Part shown: positions 36,111-45,386 of the stretch, piece after piece
Layout of the letters: the number at the start of each line of letters is the position of its first letter
Position numbering within the stretch: position 1 is the first letter of the stretch
NCBI GenBank assembly: GCA_035708205.1
Contig: DASSSY010000006.1
Location: forward strand, 186,001-250,000
Reading direction: 5' to 3'
Source: DASSSY01 sp035708205
Lineage (GTDB): Bacteria; Bacteroidota; Bacteroidia; Chitinophagales; Chitinophagaceae
Length of the DNA: 64,000 bases
The notes under the pieces: model-generated
What the model was told of the DNA's origin: nothing
Databases searched by the model: none
What the model saw: only the letters and a program-made list of their open reading frames with translations
Made by a program: the position numbers and the translations under genes

Positions 36111-37262
36111 TTACGCTTTGACCGTCACGGCTTCTGCAACGGCTTCCAAAACTGCGTCCGAAACCAGCTTCAATTCCGCTTCGGTCAGTTCGGTGTGTAC
36201 CGGGAGGGAAATGACCCTTGGGGTTAAATAATCGGTGTTGGGCAGATCAACCGGCTCAATGCCCGGATTCGTAAACATCTTTTGCTTATGACAGGGCACC
36301 GGATAGTAGATCATGGACGGAATGTGCTTTTCCGCCAGCAGTGCCTGCACCTTATCCCGGTCAACGCCGTCCGCCAACTGGAGCGTGTATTGATGAAAAA
36401 CATGTTTGGCATAGGGCGCGCGGAAAGGCGTGGTGATCCATTCACAACCGGCAAAAGCCCGGTCATAATAGCCGGCTGCCGTTCGGCGTGCCTCACAATA
36501 AGCGTCCAAATGTTTGAGCTTAATGCCTAAAACTGCCGCCTGAATGGTATCTAAGCGGCTGTTACAGCCCACCATCTCATGATAATACCTTGTCTTTTGA
36601 CCATGGTTGGCAATCATGCTCATTTTTTCAAACAAAGTGTCATCATCGGTAAAGATCGCGCCGCCGTCACCGTAAGCTCCTAAATTTTTTGAAGGGAAAA
36701 AAGAGGTACAGCCGATGATGCCCATTGTGCCGGTTTTCTTTTTACGCCCGTCAGAAAAGGTATAATCGCCGCCGATAGCCTGGGCATTATCTTCGATGAC
36801 GGCAATATTATTTTCCTGGGCAATTGCTAATATTTCTTCCATATTGGCGCATTGTCCATACAGGTGTACCGGTATGATAGCTTTAGTCTTGGGTGTGACG
36901 GCCTTACGCAAAGACTTGGTGTTCATGTTGAACGTATCTTTATCAACATCGACAAAAACAGGCGTCAGGCGTAACAAGCCGACCACTTCTACTGTGGCGA
37001 TATAAGTAAATGAAGGCGTAATCACCTCATCGCCGGGTTGGAGGCCGAGCCCCATCAGCGCGATTTGCAGGGCATCCGTACCGTTGGCGCAGGGAATGAC
37101 ATGCTTCACGCCGAGATATTGTTCCAGGTCATGGGCAAATTGTTTAACGGCAGGACCGTTGATAAAAGCGGCGGAAGCCAGGATATGTTCGATAGCCGCG
37201 TCCACCTCGGGTTTTATTTTCTGGTATTGACGTTTCAGGTCAACCATTTGAATCTCAGGCAT
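36111..37262 (-). CDS. DegT/DnrJ/EryC1/StrS family aminotransferase
   Basis: A 383-residue PLP-dependent sugar aminotransferase-fold enzyme. Landmarks are the N-terminal IQMVDLKRQYQKIKPEVDAAI, the substrate motif FINGPAVKQFE-like strand, CANGTDALQIALMGL, and the PLP lysine in SFFPSKNLGAYGDGGA. Such enzymes transfer an amino group to a nucleotide-linked keto sugar in surface polysaccharide or glycan synthesis. No sugar-nucleotide genes are near, and it ends the pyr operon (10 bases after pyrB), so its glycan pathway is an inference from family only. Confidence 0.88.
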   Translation of the reverse strand: MPEIQMVDLKRQYQKIKPEVDAAIEHILASAAFINGPAVKQFAHDLEQYLGVKHVIPCANGTDALQIALMGLGLQPGDEVITPSFTYIATVEVVGLLRLTPVFVDVDKDTFNMNTKSLRKAVTPKTKAIIPVHLYGQCANMEEILAIAQENNIAVIEDNAQAIGGDYTFSDGRKKKTGTMGIIGCTSFFPSKNLGAYGDGGAIFTDDDTLFEKMSMIANHGQKTRYYHEMVGCNSRLDTIQAAVLGIKLKHLDAYCEARRTAAGYYDRAFAGCEWITTPFRAPYAKHVFHQYTLQLADGVDRDKVQALLAEKHIPSMIYYPVPCHKQKMFTNPGIEPVDLPNTDYLTPRVISLPVHTELTEAELKLVSDAVLEAVAEAVTVKA

Positions 37263-37272
37263 AGTATTGATT

Positions 37273-38214
37273 TTAATTCAGTGTTTCTTCTTTTTTTCCG
37301 GCCAAAAGATACAATACGGCCATGCGTACGGCCACACCGTTCTGCACCTGGTCCAGGATGATGGAATGTTCGCTGTCCGCCACATCGGAGGCCAGCTCGA
37401 CACCACGGTTTATCGGGCCGGGATGCATGATAACGATCGGCTTTTTCAGGCTGTCGAGAAGAGCTTTGTCAATACCATAATAAAGGGAATATTCTCTAAG
37501 CGTGGAAAACAAAGGTTTATTTTGCCGTTCCAGTTGAATACGCAGCACATTGGCCACATCACACCATTCCAACGCTTCTCTGACTTGGTAAGTGACCTTC
37601 ACGCCCATGGCTTCGATATGCTTGGGAATCAGGGTGGGCGGGCCGCAAACCACCACTTCCGCACCCATCTTTTGCAGACAGTACATATTGCTCATGGCTA
37701 CGCGGGAATGCATGATATCGCCGATAATGGCCACTTTCCGGCCTTTGAGGCTGCCGGTTTTTTCCTGGATGGAAAAGCTGTCCAGCAGGGCCTGTGTAGG
37801 ATGTTCGTTGATGCCGTCGCCCGCATTAATGACGGCCGCGTCAATATGTTTGGATAAGAAATGAGGCGCACCGGTGGCCGAATGGCGCATGACCACCATA
37901 TCCACCTTCATGGCCAGGATATTATTGACCGTATCGATCAGCGTTTCGCCTTTTTTGACGGAGCTTGAGGAAGCTGCGAAATTGATGGTATCAGCGCTTA
38001 ACCGTTTTTCCGCCAGTTCAAAGGAAATACGGGTACGGGTTGAATTTTCGTAAAATAAATTGACAATCGTGGTGTCCCTGAGCGTGGGTACTTTTTTAAT
38101 GGGCCGTTGTAAAACATCCTTGAAACTTACAGCCGTTTTTAAAATCAGGCTGATGTCTTCCGCGGTAAGATCTTTTATACCCAATAAATTTTTAACTGAA
38201 AGCGGCACGGGCAA
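37273..38214 (-). CDS. pyrB: aspartate carbamoyltransferase catalytic subunit
   Basis: A 313-residue enzyme of de novo pyrimidine synthesis (carbamoyl phosphate plus aspartate). The carbamoyl phosphate site is YENSTRTRISFELA, and the HPTQALLDSFSI motif and the C-terminal PGPINRGVE motif are typical of PyrB. No regulatory chain (PyrI) is present, as usual for this group. It follows pyrR by 36 bases, in line with classical pyr gene order. Confidence 0.95.
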   Translation of the reverse strand: MPVPLSVKNLLGIKDLTAEDISLILKTAVSFKDVLQRPIKKVPTLRDTTIVNLFYENSTRTRISFELAEKRLSADTINFAASSSSVKKGETLIDTVNNILAMKVDMVVMRHSATGAPHFLSKHIDAAVINAGDGINEHPTQALLDSFSIQEKTGSLKGRKVAIIGDIMHSRVAMSNMYCLQKMGAEVVVCGPPTLIPKHIEAMGVKVTYQVREALEWCDVANVLRIQLERQNKPLFSTLREYSLYYGIDKALLDSLKKPIVIMHPGPINRGVELASDVADSEHSIILDQVQNGVAVRMAVLYLLAGKKEETLN

Positions 38215-38250
38215 TATTTTATGGTGAAAAAAAGCCTGTCGAACGAATCT

Positions 38251-38799
38251 TTAGGCTTCAATTAAAATAACTTCGTTTTTTTGATCATTGGGGCCCCAAA
38301 CCACCTTGACCATTTGTTCGGCAACCGTGTCAACGGACAGGCCCACATAATCGGGCTGGATGGGTAGTTCTCTGCTGAACCGCCGGTCCACCAGCACTAA
38401 AAGCTCCACATCCGCAGGGCGGCCAAAATCCAGCAGGGCATCCAATCCGGCGCGGATCGTGCGCCCGGTAAACAGCACATCGTCCACCAGGATGATCTTT
38501 TTATCTGCCAGGGAAAAGGGGATAGCCGTTTCATTGGCAACCGGCAGATCATCTGCCGACGTTTTAAAATCGTCACGGTAAAAGGTAATGTCTAATTTTC
38601 CGTAGGCAATAGCGGTACCCGGTAATGCTTTGCATAATCTTTCATAAATCCTGTCCGACAAAAACACGCCTCTTGGCTGCATCCCGATCAGCACCGAATT
38701 GGAAAAATCGCCATGATTTTCCAACAGCTGACAAGCCAGCCGCTCGATGGTTATGGATAATTGTTGATGTGACAAAAGTGGTTTCATGAAATATTGCAA
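38251..38799 (-). CDS. pyrR: bifunctional pyr regulator / uracil phosphoribosyltransferase PyrR
   Basis: A phosphoribosyltransferase-fold protein of 182 residues (or 178 from the ATG at 38787, MKPLLSHQQLS, perhaps the true start). The PRPP loop is ILVDDVLFTGRTIRAGLDAL, followed by the PyrR-specific LVDRRFSRELPIQPDYVG. Known PyrR proteins bind pyr mRNA in response to UMP and have uracil phosphoribosyltransferase activity. Whether it binds RNA here is unknown; no obvious anti-terminator hairpin is seen upstream, where only 17 bases separate it from pdxH. Confidence 0.92.
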   Translation of the reverse strand: MQYFMKPLLSHQQLSITIERLACQLLENHGDFSNSVLIGMQPRGVFLSDRIYERLCKALPGTAIAYGKLDITFYRDDFKTSADDLPVANETAIPFSLADKKIILVDDVLFTGRTIRAGLDALLDFGRPADVELLVLVDRRFSRELPIQPDYVGLSVDTVAEQMVKVVWGPNDQKNEVILIEA

Positions 38800-38816
38800 C
38801 CCGTTGAATGAATAAT

Positions 38817-39467
38817 TTATGGCGCCAGCCGGTACTTTTCCCAGATGCCGGAGCCTTTCTTTTTAAAGGCGATGCGGTCATGCAGGCGGCTGCGCCGCCC
38901 TTGCCAGAATTCCATATAATCCGGAATGATCTTATAGCCCCCCCAGCTTTCCGGGCGGACAATTTCCGATTCGCTTTTGGTTTCCAGGACCCTTATTTTT
39001 TCTTCCAGTACTTCCCTGCCCGTAATTACCTGGCTTTGAGGCGATGCTATCGCGCTGATCCGGCTGCCGATAGGCCTGGAATTAAAATAAGCCGTGGACA
39101 CCTCGACCGGTAGCTTTTCCACACGGCCTTCAAGACGTACCTGCCGTTCCAGCTCCTTCCAGAAAAACAAAGCGGCCACCTGGGAATGAAAATCCATCTG
39201 GCGGGCTTTAGCGCTCTCATAGTTGGTAAAAAAATGGAAACTTCCATCTTCCAGGCCCTTCAGCAATACCACCCTGCTGTGTAGTCGGTGGCCGGAATCA
39301 ATGGTAGAAAGCACCATGGCATTGGCTTCCTCCGCTTCCGCTAAAAGTGCTTCCTGGAACCATTTCTCAAAAAAAACAACAGGGTCATTGCCGGTCTCTT
39401 CTTCCTGCAATGCCCCTTTTTGGTAATCTTGTCGAATTTGGTCCAGTCTAAGCTTTTCCTCAGTCAT
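38817..39467 (-). CDS. pdxH: pyridoxamine 5'-phosphate oxidase
   Basis: A 216-residue FMN enzyme that oxidises pyridoxine/pyridoxamine 5'-phosphate to pyridoxal 5'-phosphate. Recognised from LDQIRQDYQKG, the FMN-binding HSRVVLLKG and NYESAKA, the SRPIGSRISA region and the C-terminal EFWQGRRSRLHDRI, with the family-typical ending YRLAP. The start ATG lies inside the coding end of an upstream 48-codon gene (overlap of 8 bases), so translation is probably coupled. It is the second gene of a leftward operon with pyrR, pyrB and the DegT aminotransferase. Confidence 0.95.
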   Translation of the reverse strand: MTEEKLRLDQIRQDYQKGALQEEETGNDPVVFFEKWFQEALLAEAEEANAMVLSTIDSGHRLHSRVVLLKGLEDGSFHFFTNYESAKARQMDFHSQVAALFFWKELERQVRLEGRVEKLPVEVSTAYFNSRPIGSRISAIASPQSQVITGREVLEEKIRVLETKSESEIVRPESWGGYKIIPDYMEFWQGRRSRLHDRIAFKKKGSGIWEKYRLAP

Positions 39468-39606
39468 TTAGGTCGTGAGAATCAAGATATTTAAACATAA
39501 TCCACAACCATACGATGAGCATCAGGCCCAAAAGCGTATAAGCGGCTATATGACCGAATTTATCGCCAATATCGTAAGTTGCGCTAAGTAATTCCGTATG
39601 AATCAT
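39460..39606 (-). CDS. small single-pass membrane protein upstream of pdxH
   Basis: A 48-codon frame starting MIHTELLSATYDIGDKFGH. Residues 20-40 are a single transmembrane helix (AAYTLLGLMLIVWLWIMFKYL) and a short acidic tail follows. It overlaps the pdxH start by 8 bases and lies 23 bases beyond the 3' end of tRNA-Lys, on the same strand, so all three may share the promoter upstream of the tRNA. I do not recognise a family and no function is assigned. The frame is too short for confident calling but position, overlap and the clean hydrophobic helix support it. Confidence 0.6.
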   Translation of the reverse strand: MIHTELLSATYDIGDKFGHIAAYTLLGLMLIVWLWIMFKYLDSHDLND

Positions 39607-39628
39607 AATACTGCGTTTTTATGCGATG

Positions 39629-39701
<73 letters not shown>

Positions 39702-39713
39702 CTGTTTAGGCTG

Positions 39714-39721
39714 CAAATGTA
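39714..39721 (-). promoter_or_regulatory. -7 promoter element of tRNA-Lys
   Basis: TACATTTG on the minus strand, an exact TAnnTTTG match, ends 12 bases before the tRNA 5' end. It may also serve the small membrane protein and pdxH downstream. Confidence 0.45.
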
Positions 39722-39973
39722 AAGAATGTTTTTTAAATTTTCAGGAGCTTTGTTATCCCTCTCTAAAATTTACGATCAATGCTGTTGCATTTTGGATTGT
39801 TCGGTCCGTAAATAACGGACTATCCACAGTCAGGTCGTCAGGAATGCCTTGCCGGGCCATTAAAATGCTGCTAAGGCTTACTTTTTCTCAAAAAGGCTTA
39901 CTTTCGCCTTGTGCATTTTTATGGCATTATCGCCTGGGACAGCACAGCATTGATGGTCTTATTGTTTACTTTT

Positions 39974-41299
39974 ATGCATATAATTCAACAAGTCTTATTT
40001 ATTATTGTCATGGCTGCGGCTGTTTATTGGTTTACCAAAAATGTCCGTCGTATCCGTAGGAATATCAATCTGGGCAAGGATGAAGAGATAAAAGATCAGC
40101 CTAAGCGGCGCTGGCGCAATGTCCTGTTGCTGGCATTCGGCCAGAAGAAAATGTTTAAACGGCCCATACCGGCCATTTTGCACTTTTTTGTTTATGCCGG
40201 ATTTGTGATCATTAATATCGAGATATTGGAGATCATCATGGACGGGCTTTTGGGCAAACACCGTTTGTTTGTTCCCTTGCTGGGCGGGCTTTATACCGTC
40301 CTTATCGGCTGTTTTGAGATTTTGGCGGCCGCCGTATGGGTCTCCTGCGCTATCTTCCTGATCCGCCGTAATATATTAAAGGTCCGCAGGTTGAATTTAA
40401 AAGAATTAAATGGCTGGCCAAAAAGCGACGCCAATATTATTCTGATTACGGAAATTGTGCTGATGAGCCTGTTCCTGCTGATGAACATGGCGGATTACAA
40501 TTTGCAGCTTTTGGGTGATCCGCATTATATTTCTACGGGCGCCTTTTGGGTATCCGGGGCCTTGTCGCCTTTATTTTCCGGCCTGAAGGAAAGCACGTTA
40601 ATCGGTATTGAGCGAAGCTGCTGGTGGCTGCACATTATTGGCATCCTGGCTTTCCTGAATTACCTGCCGTATTCCAAGCATTTCCATATTCTATTGGCGT
40701 TTCCTAACGCGTATTATGCCCGTTTGGAGCCTCAGGGTGAAATGAAAAATATGCCGGCCATTCAAAAGGAGGTGCTGTATATGATGGAGCCGGATAAAGC
40801 GCCGGCGGAACAGTCTGCCAATGACGAACAACAGCGTTTCGGGGCCAAAGATGTTATAGATCTGAGCTGGAAAAACCTGATGGACGCTTATGCCTGCACG
40901 GAATGCGGGCGTTGCACGGCTGTTTGCCCGGCCCACCTTACAGGTAAATTACTGTCGCCGCGGAAGATCATGATGGATACCCGTGACCGCCTGGAAGAGG
41001 TGGGCAGGAACATTGATGCCAACGGCGGAACCTTTGTGGAGGACGGCAAGACCTTATTGCACGATTATATTTCCATCGAAGAGCTGCGTGCCTGCACCAC
41101 TTGCAACGCTTGTGTGGAAGCCTGCCCTGTCAGCTTAGAGCCTTTGACGATCATTACGGAGCTGCGCCGCTGCCTGGTGATGGAAGAAAGCAACGCGCCC
41201 CAGGAATGGAACGGCATGTTCAATAATATCGAGACCAATATGGCGCCCTGGAAATTCAGTCCTGATGACCGGGATGCCTGGATGCGCGAAGATGCTTAA
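39974..41299 (+). CDS. HdrD/GlpC-like membrane protein with two 4Fe-4S clusters
   Basis: A 441-residue protein. The N-terminal half is a membrane domain with four or five segments (QQVLFIIVMAAAVYWF; HFFVYAGFVIINI; LYTVLIGCFEILAAAV; and others) of the NarI/cytochrome-b-like electron-transfer type. The C-terminal half carries two ferredoxin-type clusters, CTECGRCTAVCP (first Cys at residue 308) and CTTCNACVEACP. This is the layout of the heterodisulfide reductase D-like and related respiratory Fe-S proteins. The usual partner with two CCG domains is not encoded next to it: the next gene is a DinB-fold protein. The ATG at 39974 is preferred over 39911. Confidence 0.82.
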   Translation: MHIIQQVLFIIVMAAAVYWFTKNVRRIRRNINLGKDEEIKDQPKRRWRNVLLLAFGQKKMFKRPIPAILHFFVYAGFVIINIEILEIIMDGLLGKHRLFVPLLGGLYTVLIGCFEILAAAVWVSCAIFLIRRNILKVRRLNLKELNGWPKSDANIILITEIVLMSLFLLMNMADYNLQLLGDPHYISTGAFWVSGALSPLFSGLKESTLIGIERSCWWLHIIGILAFLNYLPYSKHFHILLAFPNAYYARLEPQGEMKNMPAIQKEVLYMMEPDKAPAEQSANDEQQRFGAKDVIDLSWKNLMDAYACTECGRCTAVCPAHLTGKLLSPRKIMMDTRDRLEEVGRNIDANGGTFVEDGKTLLHDYISIEELRACTTCNACVEACPVSLEPLTIITELRRCLVMEESNAPQEWNGMFNNIETNMAPWKFSPDDRDAWMREDA

Positions 41300-41311
41300 A
41301 ATTCAAAAACA

Positions 41312-41770
41312 ATGATCAAACATTTTGAAGTAGCCAAAGTGGTACGGGAGAAAATTGCTAAAATTACCGGGGAGCTGACTACCGGACAATTGAATAAAAT
41401 ACCCGAAGGTTTTCGGAATAACATTGCCTGGCATATCGGTCATATTGTGGTCAGCACAGAGGCTTTATGTTATCTCCGCTCCGGTGTCAGCCTTGAGAAA
41501 AACATTCCGCATATTAATGACTATCAAAATGGCTCTGTGCCTAAACCCGTCATCGGCGCAGAAGAAATTCAGTATTTTCTCAACCGGCTGCAGGCTTCTT
41601 TAAACGAGATAACAGCCGATTATCAAAAAGGTGCCTTTACTACTTTCCAGCCCTACGCCACTATGACTTTCGGCATTGAGATGACAAATATGGAAACCGT
41701 TTTTGAAATGTCGGCTTATCATGACACGCTGCACTTTGGACATATCCAGGCCATGCGGAAATTAGTGTAA
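41312..41770 (+). CDS. DinB-fold protein
   Basis: A 152-residue four-helix DinB/YfiT-like protein. The metal-binding His triad of this fold is visible: one His in NIAWHIGHIVV (about residues 48-51), and a C-terminal pair in YHDTLHFGHI (with another His on the next helix). Bacteroidota have many such proteins; roles as thiol-dependent transferases or detoxification enzymes are known for some, and unknown for this one. It lies 12 bases after the HdrD-like gene, so probably shares its transcript. Confidence 0.85.
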   Translation: MIKHFEVAKVVREKIAKITGELTTGQLNKIPEGFRNNIAWHIGHIVVSTEALCYLRSGVSLEKNIPHINDYQNGSVPKPVIGAEEIQYFLNRLQASLNEITADYQKGAFTTFQPYATMTFGIEMTNMETVFEMSAYHDTLHFGHIQAMRKLV

Positions 41771-41827
41771 GCCAATTTAATCTTAAAGTGCCGGGTATAT
41801 CCTTCGCGCTTTCTGTAAATTTGGACT

Positions 41828-41835
41828 TAATTTTG
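41828..41835 (+). promoter_or_regulatory. -7 element of the peroxiredoxin gene
   Basis: TAATTTTG, an exact TAnnTTTG match, 17 bases before the ATG at 41853. A second match, TAAATTTG, lies at 41816-41823. Neither has a good -33 element. Confidence 0.4.
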
Positions 41836-41852
41836 TTTCAAAAAAGGGAGCT

Positions 41853-42455
41853 ATGTTCAAAAAGTTTCATCTTTACTGTCTTATCATTCTCGCTTTGTCG
41901 CTATTGGCTATGCCAAACGGCTTTGCTCAATCTCAGACCTTATCAAAAGGCGATGAGGCCCCTGTATTTACCACGAAAGCCAGCCAGGCCGGTAAAGAAT
42001 TTACTTTTTCCTTAAAAGAGGCTCTCGCCAAAGGAACGGTAGTGCTGTATTTCTATCCTGCGGCTTATACCGGCGGATGCGACCTGGAAGCGCACACATT
42101 TGCGGAGTTTATGGATAAATTTACTGAAGCAGGAACGACTATTATCGGTGTATCCGCTGATGATATCCAAAGGCTGAATGCCTTTTCTGCCGACCCGGAT
42201 TTTTGTGCCGGAAAATTTCCGGTAGCTTCCGATCCCGGCGGTAAAATAGCCGCGACTTATGGCCTGAAGCTTATTCCGCCGCAAGCAGGTGTTAAAGATG
42301 CAAAAGGAGAGCCTGTAACGCATGGCTTTATTCCACGGACGACATTTGTCATTAATAAAGGTGGCCAGATTATGGCTGTTTTTTCCTCGGAAACCGATAA
42401 AATTTCCCCGGACGAGCATGTCCGAAAAGCGTTGGAAATTGTGAAAGCGCTTTAA
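41853..42455 (+). CDS. exported peroxiredoxin (AhpC/Bcp-like)
   Basis: A thiol peroxidase of 200 residues with a signal peptide (LALSLLAMPNGFA, cut about residue 25), so it acts in the periplasm. The peroxidatic Cys is in YTGGCDLEA (Cys76), corresponding to the TxxC of the family. A second Cys (Cys118, DFCAGKF) could be the resolving Cys. The VLYFYPAAYTGGC region and the C-terminal RTTFVINKGGQI match Bcp/AhpC-like peroxiredoxins. It reduces peroxides with electrons from a thioredoxin-type partner not encoded nearby. Confidence 0.88.
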   Translation: MFKKFHLYCLIILALSLLAMPNGFAQSQTLSKGDEAPVFTTKASQAGKEFTFSLKEALAKGTVVLYFYPAAYTGGCDLEAHTFAEFMDKFTEAGTTIIGVSADDIQRLNAFSADPDFCAGKFPVASDPGGKIAATYGLKLIPPQAGVKDAKGEPVTHGFIPRTTFVINKGGQIMAVFSSETDKISPDEHVRKALEIVKAL

Positions 42456-43012
42456 GTTTCGTAAAGCTTAGAAAAACGAAATCATTTATTTTCGGGCGTT
42501 TTTTGTTTGTTTTTACAGCGTAAGAACAAACTTATATTCTTAATGGTTATTTCGTTTAGAGTGATATTGCCTGACACTGAACCATTAAAGATAAGCGGAT
42601 AATATTTGCTCCAACGGGTTGTCGGGAATATAGGTTTTGCCATAAAAAAGTGTTGAGGCGATGGTGTGCGTGGTCTACCAGAAACGTGCGGGGCTATTCG
42701 TTTTTGGCCTTTTTTGGGTTACCTTTTTGTCGGCGTAAAAGTGACAATGAAAAAGCGAGGGGTCTTTTCTTGTCTGACCGATATGGTGATCATATCATTC
42801 AGTGAGCAGGGGGTGACAGTGTTTATTTCGGTGGGTCCAAACGATTCATCATCATATTTAAAGCCTAACCGATGATCAATAATTGCTATTTTCCGTTTAG
42901 CGATAATAAAGTAAATTTGCCACCAATTTTACAGTTGCGTGACTGTTTTTTGTTTTAACTTGTAAAGGTCATGCTTCTGAATGTTTCATTTTATTAAACT
43001 CATACTTCTGAA
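42456..43012. other. large non-coding region upstream of aconitase
   Basis: No gene is accepted here; a 69-codon frame (42666-42875) has no homology or start signal. A 12-bp hairpin with a three-base loop (arms 42505-42516 and 42520-42531, one wobble pair) follows the peroxiredoxin gene without a T-run. The block around 42705-42755 forms an imperfect inverted repeat around GGCG (GTTACCTTTTTGTC and TAAAAGTGAC) and may be a decayed repeat. A -7 element at 42912-42919 begins the aconitase promoter. Confidence 0.4.
42912..42919 (+). promoter_or_regulatory. -7 element of aconitase
   Basis: TAAATTTG, an exact TAnnTTTG match, 93 bases upstream of the ATG at 43013. The -33 region is not convincing, and the long leader could include regulation, but no riboswitch is recognised. 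Confidence 0.4.
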
Positions 43013-45280
43013 ATGGCTTTTGACCTGGATTTAATTAAAAAGGTGTATGCTGAAATGCCGGCTAAAATAGCGGCAGCCCGTCAATTACTCAACCGCCCGC
43101 TGACCCTTGCGGAAAAAATTCTTTACGCTCATCTGTCTTCGCCGGCAACGGGTGGCTATGAGCGGGGCAATGATTATGTCGAGTTTCACCCCGACCGTGT
43201 GGCCATGCAGGACGCGACGGCGCAGATGGCTTTGTTGCAATTTATGACCTGCGGGCGCGATAAGGTGGCCGTCCCATCTACGGTACATTGTGATCATCTT
43301 ATCCAGGCCAGAACAGGTGCTGCCAGGGATCTGGACATCGCCGTAGATACCAATAAAGAAGTTTATGATTTTCTTTCTTCCGTGGCCAACCGCTATGGCT
43401 TGGGCTTCTGGAAGCCCGGTGGCGGTATTATTCACCAGGTGGTACTGGAAAATTATGCGTTTCCGGGAGGCATGATGGTGGGTACCGATTCCCACACGCC
43501 AAATGCGGGAGGGCTGGGCATGATTGCCGTTGGCGTTGGCGGTGCCGACGCCGTTGACGTCATGGCCGGGTTGCCCTGGGAACTGAAAATGCCGAAGCTG
43601 ATCGGTGTTCATTTAACCGGTAAATTAAGCGGCTGGGTAACGCCAAAAGATATTATTCTCTGGGTGGCTGGAAAATTAACCGTAAAAGGCGGTACCGGTT
43701 GCATTGTTGAATATTTTGGTGAAGGAGCGAAAAGCCTGAGCGCTACCGGTAAAGGTACCATTTGCAATATGGGCGCGGAGATTGGCGCTACAACTTCCAC
43801 GTTCGGTTATGACGGGTCCATGGAGCGTTATCTGCGTGCGACGGGCCGTGCGGATATTGCCGATCTGGCCAATGGCATCGAAGAACATTTAACCGGGGAC
43901 CCCGAAGCTTACGCGCAGCCGGAAAAATATTTTGACGAAGTGATTGAGCTGAATCTGGATGAGTTGGAACCCTATCTGAACGGGCCTTTCTCTCCCGATT
44001 TGGCCACTCCTGTTTCAAAAATGAAAGCGGCAGCGGCAGCCAATAACTGGCCGACAACAGTTGAAGTGGGTTTGATCGGCTCCTGCACCAACTCTTCCTA
44101 TGAAGATATCAGCCGTGCGGCGAGCTTAGCAAAACAGGCCGCTGAAAAAGGTCTTAAAGCCAAAGCCGAATATACGATTACTCCGGGCTCGGAGCTGGTA
44201 CATTACACCATTCAACGAGACGGTTTTATTGACACGTTCAATGAAATCGGCGGTACGGTGTTTGCCAATGCCTGTGGTCCCTGTATCGGGATGTGGGCAC
44301 GTGAAGGCGCCGATAAGAAAGATCGCAATACCATCGTTCACTCCTTTAACAGGAACTTTAAAGCCCGTAATGACGGCAATCCCAACACATTAGCCTTTGT
44401 GGGTTCTCCTGAGCTGGTTACCGCGTTGGCGATTGCCGGCGATTTGACCTTCAACCCGTTAACCGATACTTTGGTGAATGAAAAAGGCGAAGCCGTAAAA
44501 TTGGACCCGCCAACCGGCCAGGAGCTGCCATCAAAAGGTTTTGATGCGGAAGATCCCGGTTATCAGGCACCTGCTGAGGACGGCCGTACTGTCAATGTGG
44601 TAGTTAACCCGGCTTCTGATCGGTTACAGAAATTAAGCCCCTTTGCGCCATGGTCGGGAGAAGACTGGAAGGGCCTGAAACTGCTGATCAAGGCCAGGGG
44701 TAAATGCACAACCGACCATATTTCCATGGCCGGCCCATGGCTGAAATATCGCGGCCACTTAGACAATATTTCCAACAATATGCTCATTGGCGCCGTTAAT
44801 GATTACAACGAAGCCACCAATAAAGTAAAGAACCAACTGACCGGCGAATATGACGAAGTGCCTAAAGTGGCGCGTGCTTATAAAGCCGCCGGTATTGGCA
44901 GCATTGTCGTAGGTGATGAAAATTATGGCGAAGGCTCCAGCCGTGAACATGCGGCCATGGAGCCCCGTCACCTGGGCGTTTTAGCCGTATTGGTAAAATC
45001 CTTTGCCCGTATCCATGAAACCAACCTGAAAAAGCAGGGCATGCTGGCGCTGACCTTCGCTAATAAGGATGATTACAATAAGATACTGGAAGACGACACT
45101 TTTGATGTTCATGGTCTGACCACTTTCAGTCCAGATTCTAAACTGTCTGTTACCTTGAACCATGCGGACGGCAGTTCTGAAACTATCCCTGTTAATCATA
45201 CCTACAATGAACAACAAATTGAATGGTTTAGGGCGGGCAGCTGCCTGAATGTTATCCGCAGGGAGTTTTCAGCCAATTAA
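43013..45280 (+). CDS. acn: aconitate hydratase
   Basis: A 755-residue TCA-cycle enzyme (citrate to isocitrate through cis-aconitate), of the mitochondrial-type aconitase seen in Bacteroidota, not AcnB. The three 4Fe-4S cysteines are Cys358 (LIGSCTNSS) and Cys421 and Cys424 (NACGPCIGMW). The HTPNAGGLGMIAVGVGGADAV substrate-binding part near residue 160 and the C-terminal swivel domain with GSSREHAAMEPRHL are complete. Its own hairpin terminator follows 23 bases after the stop. Confidence 0.96.
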   Translation: MAFDLDLIKKVYAEMPAKIAAARQLLNRPLTLAEKILYAHLSSPATGGYERGNDYVEFHPDRVAMQDATAQMALLQFMTCGRDKVAVPSTVHCDHLIQARTGAARDLDIAVDTNKEVYDFLSSVANRYGLGFWKPGGGIIHQVVLENYAFPGGMMVGTDSHTPNAGGLGMIAVGVGGADAVDVMAGLPWELKMPKLIGVHLTGKLSGWVTPKDIILWVAGKLTVKGGTGCIVEYFGEGAKSLSATGKGTICNMGAEIGATTSTFGYDGSMERYLRATGRADIADLANGIEEHLTGDPEAYAQPEKYFDEVIELNLDELEPYLNGPFSPDLATPVSKMKAAAAANNWPTTVEVGLIGSCTNSSYEDISRAASLAKQAAEKGLKAKAEYTITPGSELVHYTIQRDGFIDTFNEIGGTVFANACGPCIGMWAREGADKKDRNTIVHSFNRNFKARNDGNPNTLAFVGSPELVTALAIAGDLTFNPLTDTLVNEKGEAVKLDPPTGQELPSKGFDAEDPGYQAPAEDGRTVNVVVNPASDRLQKLSPFAPWSGEDWKGLKLLIKARGKCTTDHISMAGPWLKYRGHLDNISNNMLIGAVNDYNEATNKVKNQLTGEYDEVPKVARAYKAAGIGSIVVGDENYGEGSSREHAAMEPRHLGVLAVLVKSFARIHETNLKKQGMLALTFANKDDYNKILEDDTFDVHGLTTFSPDSKLSVTLNHADGSSETIPVNHTYNEQQIEWFRAGSCLNVIRREFSAN

Positions 45281-45303
45281 GGCTTCACTTTTAATTAATA
45301 ATC

Positions 45304-45336
45304 AAAAGCATCGCTTCGTAAAGGAGCGATGCTTTT
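45304..45336. terminator. aconitase terminator
   Basis: A 12-bp perfect stem, AAAAGCATCGCT (45304-45315) with AGCGATGCTTTT (45325-45336), and a nine-base loop. It can also serve the leftward response regulator gene. Confidence 0.75.
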
Positions 45337-45386
45337 GGTTGAATACATGAAAAGATAATGGCGGTTTGCCGGAGAGCCGTACTGTC

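Noticed and set aside
42666..42875. 69-codon frame before aconitase
   Set aside because: No homology, no start signal, and it lies in a region of imperfect repeats.
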